Part shown: positions 10,978 through 23,013 of the stretch, in pieces
Position numbering within the stretch: the first letter of the stretch is position 1
Layout: every line of letters starts with the position of its first letter
NCBI RefSeq assembly: GCF_963576675.1
Contig: NC_088916.1
Location: forward strand, 3,611,001 to 3,675,000
Length of the DNA stretch: 64,000 nt
DNA from: Euphorbia lathyris
Lineage: Eukaryota; Streptophyta; Magnoliopsida; Malpighiales; Euphorbiaceae
Reading direction: 5' to 3'
The notes under the pieces: model-generated
Seen by the model: only the letters and a program-made list of their open reading frames with translations
The model's database searches: none
What the model was told of the DNA's origin: nothing
Translations under genes and position numbers: made by a program

Positions 10978-12426
10978 TCAGGCCCTTGATAAATTTTTCC
11001 CTGAACGAAGAGTAATAGCCTTCACCTGCTCTTTCAGATTTTCTTCCGTATGGCTGGGAAGACTTCCCTCTTTTCGGGATGGAATTGATTTAGCAAGTTG
11101 ACCAATTTGAATCTCCAAATTATGGATGCTAGATGAGTGGTTTTTAATAAGCTGATCGAATTTATTTTCGATCCGTTTAAAACCATCGTCGTGATTACTT
11201 ATTTTTCCACTGATAGCATCTATAAACTTGTCGATTTTAGAAGATAAAGTGCTAATCGTATCTCTTGACTGATTTTGATAATTAGTGGTACGATTTTGAT
11301 TAGCACTTGTATTATTGTTATTGTTATCTTTCCAGTTAAAGTTAGGATGATTCCTCCATCCAGCATTATAAGTATTAGAATAAGGATTATTAGTTTGGTT
11401 TTGCCCTTGGACAAAATTTACCTGTTCGATCTCACTCATATTTTCGTAATCCACATCCGTTTGGATTGGATTACCATTGGTATCGCGCGGTGCCATAAAT
11501 TGGTCAATTTTGTGCGATAAAGCAGAAAATTGGGCTTGTAGCATTGCGACTGGATCAAGTTCAACTATACCTTTAACTGACGATGTCGTTGAGGATGATG
11601 GTTTCGCCACCGGCATATGTCCACGTTCCGCGGGCCACATACTGCTGTTGATTGCCATTTCCTCCAAAAGTTCTCTCGCTTGGGCTGATGTTTTCTTCAT
11701 AAATAGCCCTCCCGACATAGCATCTAATGAACCCCTAGTTGTAGGATTTAGTCCATTGTAAAATGTTTGCATTAAAAGTTCAGCGGGTAATTGGTGGTGT
11801 GGGCATAAACGTTGAAGTTCTTTAAAACGTTCCCAAGTTTCATAAAGAGTCTCATTATCGTTTTGAGAAAAAGATGTTAACTCCTTTATGACTCTTGCGG
11901 TTTTTGCTAAAGGAAAATATTTAGATAAAAATGCTTGGGCTAATTGTTCCCAAGTGGCAAAAGTTGCGGCTGGCATAGAAGTTAACCATTCTTTGGCTCG
12001 ATCCTTCAAAGTGAAAGGAAAGAGGCGAAGTTTGATTGCTTCTGCAGTCACATCTGGAATTTTAAAAGTGTCACAAATTTCTAGGAAATTTGTTAAGTGG
12101 GTGTTAGGATTTTCGTTAGGTAACCCGTAAAATGTTACATTATTTTGCAACATATTAAGCAAAGCTGGTTTAATTTCAAATTGATTTGCGGTGATTCTGG
12201 GTCTAACGATACTATTGGTTACACCGGCCACACCTGGCCTAGCGTATTCCATAAGTGTTGGTGGGTCTGCCATTTTTTCTGGCTCGGTATATGTTTTTAC
12301 TGGGGTCTTATTTTTGTTTTTCTTATTTTTCTTGTTCTTCCTAATGGTTTTCTCAATTTCTGGGTCTATAGGGTCTGATACAATGCCTGAACTTCGAGAA
12401 CTGCGCATGAACCTGAAATCTTGCAC
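10978..12426 (-). CDS. Element A gag
   Basis: This 482-residue frame contains the retrotransposon-gag domain at about residues 85-260 (L-F-P-F-T-L-K-D-R-A-K-E-W-L, F-L-S-K-Y-F-P, F-Y-N-G-L). A Lys/Asn-rich N-terminus precedes it and an Asn-rich region follows. A predicted helical part then leads to I-T-L-R-S-G-K, the usual Gag/Pol junction motif of these elements. No CCHC knuckle is visible. Just after that motif an A5 run (10994-10998) puts protease in another frame, so either a one-base indel or programmed frameshifting separates gag from pol; an indel is more likely. Gag would form the intracellular particle. Confidence 0.88.
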   Translation of the reverse strand: MQDFRFMRSSRSSGIVSDPIDPEIEKTIRKNKKNKKNKNKTPVKTYTEPEKMADPPTLMEYARPGVAGVTNSIVRPRITANQFEIKPALLNMLQNNVTFYGLPNENPNTHLTNFLEICDTFKIPDVTAEAIKLRLFPFTLKDRAKEWLTSMPAATFATWEQLAQAFLSKYFPLAKTARVIKELTSFSQNDNETLYETWERFKELQRLCPHHQLPAELLMQTFYNGLNPTTRGSLDAMSGGLFMKKTSAQARELLEEMAINSSMWPAERGHMPVAKPSSSTTSSVKGIVELDPVAMLQAQFSALSHKIDQFMAPRDTNGNPIQTDVDYENMSEIEQVNFVQGQNQTNNPYSNTYNAGWRNHPNFNWKDNNNNNTSANQNRTTNYQNQSRDTISTLSSKIDKFIDAISGKISNHDDGFKRIENKFDQLIKNHSSSIHNLEIQIGQLAKSIPSRKEGSLPSHTEENLKEQVKAITLRSGKNLSRA

Positions 12427-12576
12427 GAACCGAAACTACCTACAAAACAGAATTTTGAAAAATAAATAAATTAGTAAATGAAAACTATTAAATTATAAAA
12501 GTTAAAATAAGTATGTTTAAACCTAGATTCGAAATAAAACACGAAAAATTTAAAATTTTGTCAAAAATTTTGGCGT

Positions 12577-12594
12577 TCTCCGGCAACGGCGCCA
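12577..12594 (-). other. Element A primer-binding site (tRNA-Asp type)
   Basis: The plus strand reads TCTCCGGCAACGGCGCCA, matching the 3' end of plant tRNA-Asp(GUC) with one difference. It lies eight bases from the 5' LTR, as expected for a minus-strand element. Confidence 0.85.
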
Positions 12595-12601
12595 AAAACT
12601 T

Positions 12602-14100
12602 GTTGAGCGATTTCCGCAAGTGCACGGTATACGCTTGTAGTAATAAAAGATATCGAACCCACATGAAACGCTTTTTAACTAAAACTTTATTTAATTCGGT
12701 TTAATCACGTGTTTAGGTTTAATAAAAGAAATACGTTTAGTTGATGGAATAGGTTTTGGTAAATTAGGATTAGATCGAGTTTAGAGAACAATTCCGTTTT
12801 GGAATTTTGATTACAAAATAGATACTTCCGTAATTGGAATAAAATAGATCTTATTTTCATAAAGCAAAGTAAACAACTTTAACTTTGTGAGATTATGGAC
12901 ATGTAACAATATAGCGATTTACTCAATTAAATGGCTTCGAACCATAGAAATCCCCCTGGCGTTGAGATGATTCCTACCTTAATCAAACTAGTGTTTTATT
13001 TTTGATAAGCCGCGATCAGCGATCATGTCATCCATAAAAACTAAATTTGTTAAGTGTTCAACAAAGTTCTTATATGAATAAGATGGAATAGAACGTTTTA
13101 ATAAAAACACCAATTTATCATTTTGAAAATCATTTTGTCAGAACAATATCAAAATAACAAACAGTAAGAATATATTGAATAAATAAGTATATCATTAATG
13201 AAATGTGAATTTTCACAAGTTAACAGAGAAGTAGAAACTTGGATAGCATTGCAACGAAAACTTTGAGATCCGGGTTGTCAGTCTTTCTCTCAAACTCCGT
13301 AGGTTCGTCAAACCTCATGCGCTTCAGCCGTCAATTCTTCTCGCTGGATCTTCGGAATAGAGACTGGTCTCGTCCACTATCAGAATGAAAACTAAACTAA
13401 TACTGTGTTTATAACTAATCTAAATACAATTCGTGTACAACACGATTGTTTATAGAAATGAAATCTAACTTTCTGATTCTTTTCTGAATCAGAAACTCAA
13501 CATAACAACTTTCTTCTCTAATTTCTCTAACTTTTCCAACTTAACCAACCTTGATTTCTGAAATGGATCACTTATTTATAGTTGTTGAAGGGTTGTAAAT
13601 GGCGGGTCGTGTCTGCTGGTGAAGGGTCGCTTTTATCCGAACGAACAGATGCGTTTTTCCGTTTTAAACATGTGTTTAGTGTGCAGGAAGGTTCGCTGTC
13701 GCGACTGAGATTCTGAAAATCTCAGTCGCGACAGGGGATATAGGGGCGAGCTTGAAAACTTTATTTCCCCCGATCTGGCCTCCGCAAGTCGCGACTGAGA
13801 TTTTGAGAATCTCAGTCGCGACATAGAGATTTCTCCCTGGCGTTCGACTGCTTTTCGTCCTTCTCGAGCGTTCTTCTGACTGATATGCATTCTCGGTATG
13901 TTTTTAAGGTTTTTCGTCCATTTTAGCTCCGTTTTAGCTCCGTTTTTGCTCCTATTTGGATTTTACCAAATATTTAAGTACCTTGCATCAAAGAAGTAAA
14001 TAAAGACGTAAAAGTATTCTAAATGAACATAATTAACTCGATTTCAATGTAAATTTAACGTATTTATATATGATATTTTAGGTATATTTTGGGCTTAACA
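12602..14100 (-). repeat. Element A 5' LTR
   Basis: This 1499-bp LTR is the partner of 782-2283. It carries the two palindromes at 13698-13732 and 13788-13822, both with perfect GTCGCGAC arms here. The sequence after 14100 repeats the GGGAT target. Confidence 0.95.
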
Positions 14101-14105
14101 GGGAT

Positions 14106-14744
14106 GTCATGGTAGGGGCAGTTTCGGAGCAACTTCCGGAACCTAGCCCAAGCTGCGTGAAGGGCCTCGCATTCCAATTGCCTGAAGGATGTGATATCAG
14201 TCCGTAACTTGACTGTTTTGGACGGCGGAAAATAGTAGGAAAGGAACTCCTTTTCGAGCTCTTCCCATGACGTGATGGATCCCGCCTCCAATGAGTGTAG
14301 CCATTCCAACGCCTATCCTGTCAATGAAAAAGGAAACAATTTTAGTCTCACAGCCTCAACGGGAACACCATTTTGCCGAGAGGTGTCGGCACACATAAGA
14401 AATTTATCCAAATGTTCGTTGGGGTTCTCATGGAGTTCCCCTCCGAATTGACCGCATTGTTGTATCAATTGGATCATTCCGGTCTTGATCTCGTATGTAT
14501 TGGCCGGGATCGTGGGGGCGACAATGCCATTACGATTTTGGGGACGATGCGGAGCAAGGATCTCCATCATCGAACGCGTATCATTGCCCCCGCGGATGTT
14601 GTTCACTTGTGGCCTTGGGTTTCCGTTGGGTTGGTTGACCTCGGCGTTGGGGTTTGCCATTTTCTCTTTTCGAATCCTACAAAGAGTACGTTCAATTTCA
14701 AGATCAATAGGAATAAGAGAATCACTTTTCGATCGGGTGTGCAT
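14106..14744 (-). pseudogene. Element B gag, N-terminal part
   Basis: The start is the ATG at 14742-14744 (M-H-T-R-S-K). The frame shows the early gag domain (H-E-N-P-N-E-H-L, L-K-L-F-P-F-S-L) and continues with E-W-L-H-S-L and F-L-S-Y-Y-F-P-P-S-K-T to the element A insertion. A TAG at 14313-14315 interrupts it where relatives usually have a Lys or Arg codon. The C-terminal half is at 1-776. Confidence 0.88.
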
Positions 14745-14880
14745 AAAGTAAAAAGGAAGTATAAAAGGTTATCAACAAGAAAGAATAATGTTAGTCAAAA
14801 TATATATAAACAATTTATACAAAAAGAATGCTTAAACTAACAAGGAAACGTTTTTGTCTAATATTGTAGGAGATTATAAA

Positions 14881-14898
14881 TCCCCGGCAACGGCACCA
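14881..14898 (-). other. Element B primer-binding site (tRNA-Asp type)
   Basis: The plus strand reads TCCCCGGCAACGGCACCA, the tRNA-Asp 3' end with one difference (CACCA for CGCCA). It is followed after six bases by the LTR start TGATAGCGC. Confidence 0.85.
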
Positions 14899-14904
14899 AA
14901 AACT

Positions 14905-15985
14905 TGATAGCGCGGCGCCTAGTGTGAGCTTTTCTTACGACGATTAAATATGTATTGCGGTGAATGTGCTATGAATATGGATGTGATCTTTTAAATGTTC
15001 TTAACTCTACTAGACACTACGACAACTTAGGGGCAAGTGTACCCCGTCGTATCAAGTAATAATCCGGTTAAGATCGGGTATCGAATCCACGGGATTTATA
15101 ATTACAAGTATTAGACGACTCGGTTTCGTATGTTATTTAAGCGGCGATTACTTCGGGGGTGAAGTAAGATACAACTACACACTATCCTAACTATTGGCGA
15201 CTCAGATTTGTGTAGCTAAAACCCTATGAAGTGGGATGAATATTGATAAGTTATAACCACGATAAATAATGACTCTAAATGTATACAGATAATAATTTAC
15301 TCTTGCAAAGACGACTAAGTATAGTAGGACCGACCCGTGAAGCACTTAGACTACGTAATTCCTAGTCAAGGCGTGTCTAATGCGAGGGAATTAGAAACTA
15401 GGGCCCGTAAGTTCCGTGGCTTGTCAATTCCTACGGTTTCCGATTTGTCACTTCCGGTAGGGCAACACCTATATAACTCCCTAAAGATAGACCGAATGGC
15501 ATCGAAAATCGCGTTCTCCTACACAATAGTCAATTATCAATATCAAAACAAGTAGCAAATACTAACACGTAAAGGGAAATAGAGATTATAAATCATGAAA
15601 TTATAAATATGAAATGTATATAAATGGGATACAACCAAGCCTAGTATATAGGAAGAGTACAAGCTAATTAGCACGTAAAAGGGGAGAATCCGCCCTTGAA
15701 ACTAGCTAACCGGACTCAAAGCCGTCTCCTAGGTCGTGGAGGTGGAACTCTCGAGCTTGGTGACGAATGGTGGAGCGGAACTTCGATGGAATGCCGGAAC
15801 AAACGAACAAGCTCTCGAGGTGGAGAGTTTAGCTACAAAAACTGAATCTATACTACAACAAGTAACAAAACAAGTATAGTTTGCTCTCTAGTGTGTAATT
15901 ATTTCTTGGTATTAAATGAAGTTCAAGAGCTTCCTATTTATAGACATCAAGCAAGGGCAAGCTTATAATTTCACAAGGTGCAAGT
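14905..15985 (-). repeat. Element B 5' LTR, truncated
   Basis: It starts TGATAGCGCGG next to the primer site and runs 1081 bp until family F sequence begins at 15986. Its outer end is not seen, so it is broken by that insertion or by a later deletion. No partner LTR is in the window. No ORF is supported. Confidence 0.7.
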
Positions 15986-16977
15986 TGTTGGGGTTTAGTG
16001 TCCTATAGACAATTGTTGCAGGATACAAACTTAATGTAAATGAATTGTTCTTTATATCATTTGTTTTAATGAGATATATGTTTTATAACTATATATAAAG
16101 GCAATCCCTTTTAAGCACTAAATAAAGTCTAATAAAAGGAAATCCGTAAGTTTGTTTAAAGTGATTATAAAGTGTTCATACAAGCATGAAGTGAGACAAA
16201 ACTTTATAATAAACTAATAAACTTAAAACCACCCCAAGTCAAGTGATATGTTTAGGATTGATATATCACTGTTGAGACTTGTATGTAACAATGTCTTCTG
16301 TCTGACAGAAAGCTGATCTCACAAGCTTCATATATATAGATATCTGGACAGTTACATAGATCCGATGAAACGTCGTTCATTAGGATTGGGGATCCGATTT
16401 GAGATAACAGGATGGGTAGATTCATCCTTGTCACCTGTTCATCTCATTGGTATTAATAGGTATAACTAATCCTCAGACTCAAAGGAATGTTAATTGGTCA
16501 TCCTGAATTACTGAATGTGAGACTTTGATCCTGCGGTCCCACGATCCTTAACAGAGATGACTCTGGGTGTGAACTGCAAAGGTTGGGTGTCACAGGAGGT
16601 AATGTCAGGGTAGTTATACATTGGATTGAGCATTTATCACTCCCGATTAATGGGAGATACATCCAAGGATCGCTTGTGGAAGACTCGACTCTAAATCCTT
16701 GCAAGGTGATAGCTTAAGAGTAAGAAATACAGATTTCACTTAACCTATCTATTTGAGTTGACTCGGCCTATACAAGTAAAATGAACGTCTCGCTATATGT
16801 GACTTGACATCACCCATAGTCATAAGATTCAGTTCAAGGATGTAGTTGATAAAGGATCGAATTATACTGTAACTAATACGGAAGAGTTAATGACAGAATC
16901 AACCTGTCTTCTTAACGGACTCTGGGGGAATGATTACAGACTTGCCAATAACATACTCAGTACATCATTCCAGAACG
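15986..16977 (+). repeat. Family F LTR, truncated copy
   Basis: It starts TGTTGGGGTTTAGTGTCC and matches 19689 onward closely for about 990 bp, then diverges after CATCATTCC. About half of the 2068-bp family F LTR is missing. The break joins directly to element C-like sequence. Confidence 0.85.
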
Positions 16978-17783
16978 GGACCAAGGCTACCCTGTCTAGA
17001 AAACTCAAGAAACACCACGCTTCGAGGCTTCAGAGGGTCGACGAACGTTGGACCATATAGACGAGTGGGAGAAGCATGGCGCCCCACTCGTCGATACTCC
17101 ACTTCAGAGGGAAAATTCATTACCCTCTCCAGCTCATCAGCAAGGAGCCTTTTAATCCACGAAGGATGGGGATTTAGTACGGGAACAACCGTCTCGTCAG
17201 GATTAAGGTAACCAGTGCCTTCTTATGACCAAATTTTCTTCTCAGTCGAAGAAAATGCACTTACCACCACTTCGCACGAATTGGTTACTGACCCAGTGTA
17301 AGGCACTGAACTTTCACTCTCCATGACCCTCTTCTACGAGCCGGAGCCCTGCCTTATCCACACCGGGGAAGCATATCGAGCTTTCCTTTCCAAGTCATGA
17401 TCCTCGTTTGGCGGGCAATACACATAAGGGTGTGGCATCGCCGATATAGCTTTCTATACTTCGAGCACACGCGCAGGATCGACGATATCCCGAAGAGACA
17501 TTAACACAGCAGGATACCTAACTAACTCAGCAAGGTATAGACTTAGAAACAAAGAAAAGAAGCACCCAAATCGACCGCAGAGTCAGTCCCCCATTTATAG
17601 CAAAAAAAGATTTGACATGAAAGACAGTTCAAGAAAATTAAGCATCCAATCAAAGACAGATTTATAATGATAGATTTTCAGAAGATCTTACAAAAAGATC
17701 TCAAAAGTACGAATACATCATTACAGAAGTAACAAAGACAATTAAGCATCCAATCAAAGACAGACTTATAATGATACTTTGGT
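16978..17783. other. Unassigned element C sequence
   Basis: No convincing ORF is seen on either strand. A 35-bp segment (ATTAAGCATCCAATCAAAGA...) occurs twice, at about 17638-17672 and 17739-17774, just past the end of the antisense gene. It is probably 3' untranslated or pol-distal sequence of element C. Confidence 0.4.
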
Positions 17784-20700
17784 CTATTTTTTCTTGAAGC
17801 GCCCGCAAAAAGCAACAGCTTTGGCCTGGGCCTCCTTATCGAAGACATCCGGCGAGAATACCACTTCAGGAGGAACCTCATAACCAGCACCATGCGCAGC
17901 AGCGATCACCATCATCCGATCCATTTTGACAAGTTTCTCCTCATGCTGCTTGGCAATAGCCCGCAAATCATCCGCCTCCTTCCGCGCCACCTCAAGTTCC
18001 TGACGGAGTCTCTCATTCTCTGCCTGAATTTTTCCTTTCTCCTCGGCTACCTTGGCAAGTTCCTGAGTCTTGCCCAGCAAATTTGATTTCGTCCGACGAG
18101 CCCAGGACACGACCAACCTCAATAGCAATTTACGACGCCGCAGCTCCTCGGCCTCACGGGATAGCCCCTGTAGCAGATCAACATTCTTCTTCTTTTCATT
18201 CGCCAGCTGGTCAGACAAACTCGCAATCTGCACATCACGCCCCGCGAGCAGCTCATTCGCACTAGCCAACTTCACCTTCTCCTTCTCTAAGTCAGCCACG
18301 GCACTCCGCAAACCCTGCTCCATCTCCCGGAACAATTTCTCATCATTCACACACATATCAAACACCATGTTCGCATCAGCAATAGCCTGCAAACAACACA
18401 AAATTAATGGCACTATCCTAAGTAAAGGCATCAACATATTATACAACAGCTTACCACACCAAGGGCCGACAAGGTCTCCAAGCCCATATTAAGCTTCGAC
18501 GCACCATCCATCCGGAATACCTCCCTCGGAATCCTGGCAATCCGAGCCATCATCCGGGGTAAATCCGATATCGTCATATCTGAATGAACCGACAACCGCA
18601 TGACGAACTCGTGGTACTTCGCCAGCTTCACGTCCATCCTCTTCACCATCTCAGGATGATCGCCCACACTATCAACCAGATTTTCCAGTAGTTCGGCCTC
18701 AGAGCGTGTTCGTTTTGAACTCTCACTTGCACCACCAGCACCCTCGGGAACGGCCGACCCTTCTTTTTCACTCCCAAGTTTTCCTTTCCCCTTGATCAAC
18801 TTGCGTTTCCGGGATGACGCAGCCTCAATCTGACCGTCGTCCATCACGCTGTCGTCAGGAATAAATTCGGGTTGCTCCTCCACTATAACAAGCTCGTTAT
18901 CTTTCACAGGAAGCCCCTCGGGAACCTCTGCAGCCACCTTCGCATCGCCGGCTACGGAAAGCACCCCGTCCATACTTTGAATAACTTGATTCGCATCCTC
19001 AAGCGATGAGAATGAGGCCAGAGAGGTCGAGGCCCCAGCAAAAGCTGCTTCAGTGTTATCGATGCCCACACCGAACTCATCTGGGTCGAAGTCCATGCTT
19101 ACCCGCGGATCTCCAACACCTGCACATACATAAATCCATTCAAACACAATTTTTAAGTAGAAGCAAAAAGCACTACAAAACCCCTCACACTCCTCACCTA
19201 CTACAGCAATATTCACAGTTATAGCCTCCAATTCGGCTAGCTCGCCAGCAGAAAAGTTGTACCCTGTTTTCCACTTCTCAAAATCTGACGCTACCCATCC
19301 CTTTAGCTGCGCCATCCGCCACTGATTCCAGATATAATATCCAGAAGCAAGGAAGTGCCCGACGAGTTCATCCATGTCTTTCTTCTGGTCCTCTCCAACC
19401 GACAAGTTTTTCAAGTATTTCACCAAATGAGTCTCCGAGGCCAACATCTCCCGCGACCTTAACCATCGACCAGAATCCATAGGATCTCCATTCCATTCAA
19501 CTCGAAACGGGAAATCACCGTCCAACTTCCGAACAAGAAAGAACCGATGCCTAAACTCACTACCCTTGTCTTTGAGCCCCCCGAGGACTTTGAATTTTTG
19601 ATGAGAGAATGTAACGTGCTGCGATCTCGGCCCCTGATTCGAGCGGAAGAACTGGTGGAATATAAGACCCGTCGCTCTGAATCCCGCATGTTGGGGTTTA
19701 GTGTCCTATAGACAATTGTTCTAGGATACAAACTTAATGTAAATGAAGTGTTCTTTATATCATTTGTTTTAATGAGATATATGTTTTATAACTATATAAA
19801 GGCAATCCCTTTTAAGCACTAAATAAAGTCTAATAAAAGGAAATCCGTAAGTTCGTTTAAAGTGATTATAAAGTGTTCATACAAGCATGAAGTGAGACGA
19901 AACTTTATAATAAACTAATAAACTTAAAACCACCCCAAGTCAAGCAATATGTTTAGGATTGACATATCGCGGTTGAGACTTGCATGTAACAATGTCTTCT
20001 GTCCGACAGAAAGCTGATCTCACAAGCTTCATATATATAGATATCTGGACAGTTACATGGATCCGATGAAAAGTAGTTCATTAGGATTGGGGACCCGACT
20101 TGAGATAACAGGATGGGTAGATTCTTCCTTGTCACCTGTTCATCTCATTGGTATTAATAGGTATAAATAATCCTCAGACTCAAAGGAATGTTAATTGGTA
20201 TTCTGGACTGCGGAATGTGACGCTTTGACTCTGTTGTAACACGATCCTTAACAGAGATGACTCTGGGGTGTGAACAGCAGACGTTGGGTATCACAGGAAG
20301 TGATTGCGGGATCGTTATACATTGGATTGAGCATTTATCACTCTCGATAAATGGGAGATATGTCCATGGATCGCTTGTGGAAGTCTTGACTCTAAATCCT
20401 TTCAAGGTGATAGCTTAAGAATGAAATGAGATTTCTCTTAACCTATCTAATTGGAGTTGACTCGGCCAGAACAAGTAAAACGAACGTCTCGCTATATGTG
20501 ACTTGACATTACCCATAGTCATAAGATTCAGTTCAAGGACGTAGTTGATAAAGGATCGAATTATACCGTAACTAATACGGAAAGGTCAACGACAGAATCA
20601 ACCTGTCTTCTTATAGCACTAGGGGAATGATTACAGACTTGCTAATCACATACTTTGTACATCATTCCGTTATGCAAAGATTAAATATAGTTCTTTGAAA

Positions 20701-22447
20701 ATTAATTTAATAAAGTTGCATACGGCTAGTAGCAATAAGAACCTAATGGGTCACACATAAGACTTGGAACCCAAAAGAGAGACAAATGCTAATTAATTGA
20801 TGGAAGCCCAATTGAGCCCAATAAGGCCCAATTACCAAGTGGGGGGGTCGAAATTTATGTATATTAGATACATAAATAATTAATTTGATTTTATCAATTC
20901 TAATTAGATTGGGATTGTGAATTAAATTAATTAAAGGATAAATAAGTTAGGAGTTTTAATTAGATTAAATTACTCCCATTATTATCCAATGAGGTTATTA
21001 TTATTATCTTTTATATTTAGATATATTAATAGATAATAATTAAGAATTCTATTCCGAATTGAATTCTTATTTCAATAACCTAATTATATCTAACTAAGGA
21101 TTAGATACAAGAAAGATTATAAATACCCCATATAGGATTTTCGAAATCCAAGGCTAGTGAATTTTCGAATTCTAACCCTAAAGCAAGAGAGAGAATTTCG
21201 ACACCCCTTGTTGAGGACGAAATAATCCACCGCTTCCTACCGATTCAATTGATTTCATCTCTTTCTCTTTATCCTTGATCTTGTGTTGATTAATTAGAGG
21301 CAATCTATTTTGGTTGCTATTCATCGGTTGATTTCTAATCGTTTACTTGTTTTGTTTTGTTGTGTTCATGAAAGAAGAAAAACAAACAAAAGGGAGAAAT
21401 TCGTTTTACTACTCCTACATCAGGTCAGTTCACGATTTCACGGATTTCCGGATATTGAACCATCGGATCGTCGCGATTTTTGGACAGGAGCTTCTAGGCA
21501 TATTCTTCCACGTTTCCACCGTTCGGATTGTCGTTCGGAGGTCTGGAAGGTATTTTCGGGTAGGGGCAAATTGGTAGACAGTTTCTATCTCTTATGAAGT
21601 TGTGGGCACTTCGTTTGCAACGGTAGATAGAACATCTAAAAGGTATTTCTTCTTATCCCTCTTGGTATGAAATAACGGTTAACGGATCTTGGGGTTAATG
21701 GAAATAGGTTAAAATTTTTATATTTCCGCTGCTATACGTTAGCCTATTTTCCTTCACCGCAGACCAACATAACGAGTAGAAAGTGACCATCATCCGCCAT
21801 CCATTCAGATGGATCTGACCAGGACAAAGGTCATATTCCTTCAGAACTTCCACAAAGAATGGAAGGAGGGGAAGCCACATGCCCGACTAAAACTGCTCTT
21901 CATAAACAATCAGCTCATTCGCCGCACCAGCATGATGAGGGCGGTCGTCCTTCTCCAAAGCCACCAGTTCATACGGCTGCCCTATCCGATATGCCGCGGA
22001 GATCGACGCCAAGTCTGCAGACACGATTATACTATGAGCGTCCTCGACAGCAAACGACTCGGGTCTTCTCAGACGGTTCGCCCGCTCGAAACGCCTACCA
22101 TCGGTGCCCGATGCACCCACCTGCGACGTCCATATCTTAGACCTCATTTCTTCATACAGAGTGCCCAGGTGACATGTCAGTGTTATCAAGTTATCCGGCA
22201 CCGTCACCACAACCTCCAACACACCAGGCCGAACGCCACCAGTAGGTCTCTCCGAAATCGGGGCAGCCCTAACCACAACCGCTTTTCTCTTCTTCGCTTT
22301 TACAGCAGGAGAGCTACTTTCCCTTTCCGACTCGGTCCGCTTCCTCCATTTCGACGAGCGAGTACGCGACGCTTCACGAAGAATAAAGTCACCCGGAGTA
22401 ACAGGCGGTAAACGTCTGAAGGCTCCCCGGGAAGAAGCCTCTGACAT
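17784..22447 (-). pseudogene. Element C antisense spliced gene (aORF), interrupted
   Basis: This gene lies opposite to the element's sense strand, between the lost pol and the 3' LTR. Proposed start is the ATG at 22445-22447. Exon 1 carries a P-G-Q-(I/L)-H-x-N-G-W block also present in element D. It has a TAG at 21887-21889 and is cut by the solo LTR 19689-21756; the frame resumes unchanged beyond it. Introns fit GT-AG at 19120-19197 (78 nt, frame-preserving) and 18387-18454 (68 nt). The last exon (18386-17784) is a long heptad-rich coiled coil of about 200 residues ending F-K-K-K. A basic K-R-K-L-I-K-G-K patch in the middle could be a nuclear signal. Antisense ORFs are known in Tat elements; their function is unknown. 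Confidence 0.75.
19689..21756 (+). mobile_element. Solo LTR of family F
   Basis: This 2068-bp LTR starts TGTTGGGG and ends CCTTCA, flanked by the 5-bp target duplication CCGCA (19684-19688 and 21757-21761). It contains a TATA-like TATAAATACC near 21119 followed by a purine-rich leader, so it reads on the plus strand. No primer site or coding region follows, so it is solo, left by recombination between two LTRs. The family is probably copia-type, judged only by LTR style. Confidence 0.85.
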
Positions 22448-23013
22448 AATCACTCTCCCCAAAGAAAACAGAAAAGCAAAGGAAAAGCAGGAAAAGCAAG
22501 GTTTAACTCGAAGGCAAAACAAGACACGGCTAGAGGCAAGCTCCACCGGACGATACGAGGAACACTGCGCTACCAGGCACCTCCTAAATCCGAACAAACG
22601 AACTCCGCAGTACGATAGGCAGGTTTTCTTCTTCAAGATATTTCCAGAAACAAGAGAGGCCCCCAAATAAAAATCGCAAGCAAAAAAGAAGGGGAAGCCT
22701 TTTCTCCACTATTTATAATCACAGCATAAAGTGACAGCGCCGGTAAAACACCCTTTTCAATACGTATGGCGGCGCATGCAGGGGGCAATAACTATCGCAT
22801 TCAATGCTACAACTGTAACCCCTAACTCAAAAAGCACGGAAGTTAAGGGGTCTTCCTCATAGTCGAAACAATCGACTATCCACTTCTACCATATCGAAAA
22901 AACACAACCACATCAACTCCAGGCCTTCAAATAGCTAAATCGCATGAAATGCTCGACATACATGTTCGCGGTTCAGAATATATATATTTCCCGGCCCAAG
23001 ACTAGGCCCAAGG
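22448..23013 (-). other. aORF upstream region and start of element C 3' LTR
   Basis: The frame of the antisense gene stays open to about 22666, so a longer N-terminus is possible. A TATA-like box is at 22709-22717. Somewhere between about 22750 and 22980 the 3' LTR of element C begins, but its exact start is not resolved because the other LTR is absent. Confidence 0.45.
22709..22717 (-). promoter_or_regulatory. TATA box for the antisense gene of element C
   Basis: The minus strand reads TATAAATAG, about 265 bp upstream of the proposed ATG at 22447. It suggests the antisense gene has its own promoter. Confidence 0.5.

Larger units (their letters stand above)
782..14100 (-). mobile_element. 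Element A: complete Athila-like Ty3/gypsy retrotransposon
   Basis: The element lies on the minus strand, flanked by the 5-bp target duplication GGGAT (777-781 and 14101-14105), and both ends are TG...CA. Order in sense direction: 5' LTR (12602-14100), tRNA-Asp-type primer site, gag, pol (protease, RT, RNase H, integrase), two extra ORFs, polypurine tract, 3' LTR (782-2283). The Athila assignment rests on the D-L-G protease motif, the primer site and the extra 3' ORFs of Athila ORF-1 type. It sits inside gag of element B. LTR mismatches counted by eye are about 20-25 in 1.5 kb plus two short indels, so it is fairly young, but pol carries four stop codons and two frameshifts. Confidence 0.93.

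Noticed and set aside
12577..12594. Possible tRNA-Asp gene end
   Set aside because: Only the 3' 18 bases match and they sit beside an LTR, so this is a primer-binding site, as is 14881-14898.
16930..17211. 93-codon plus-strand ORF
   Set aside because: It spans the junction between a truncated LTR and element C, has no recognisable motif, and is probably chance.
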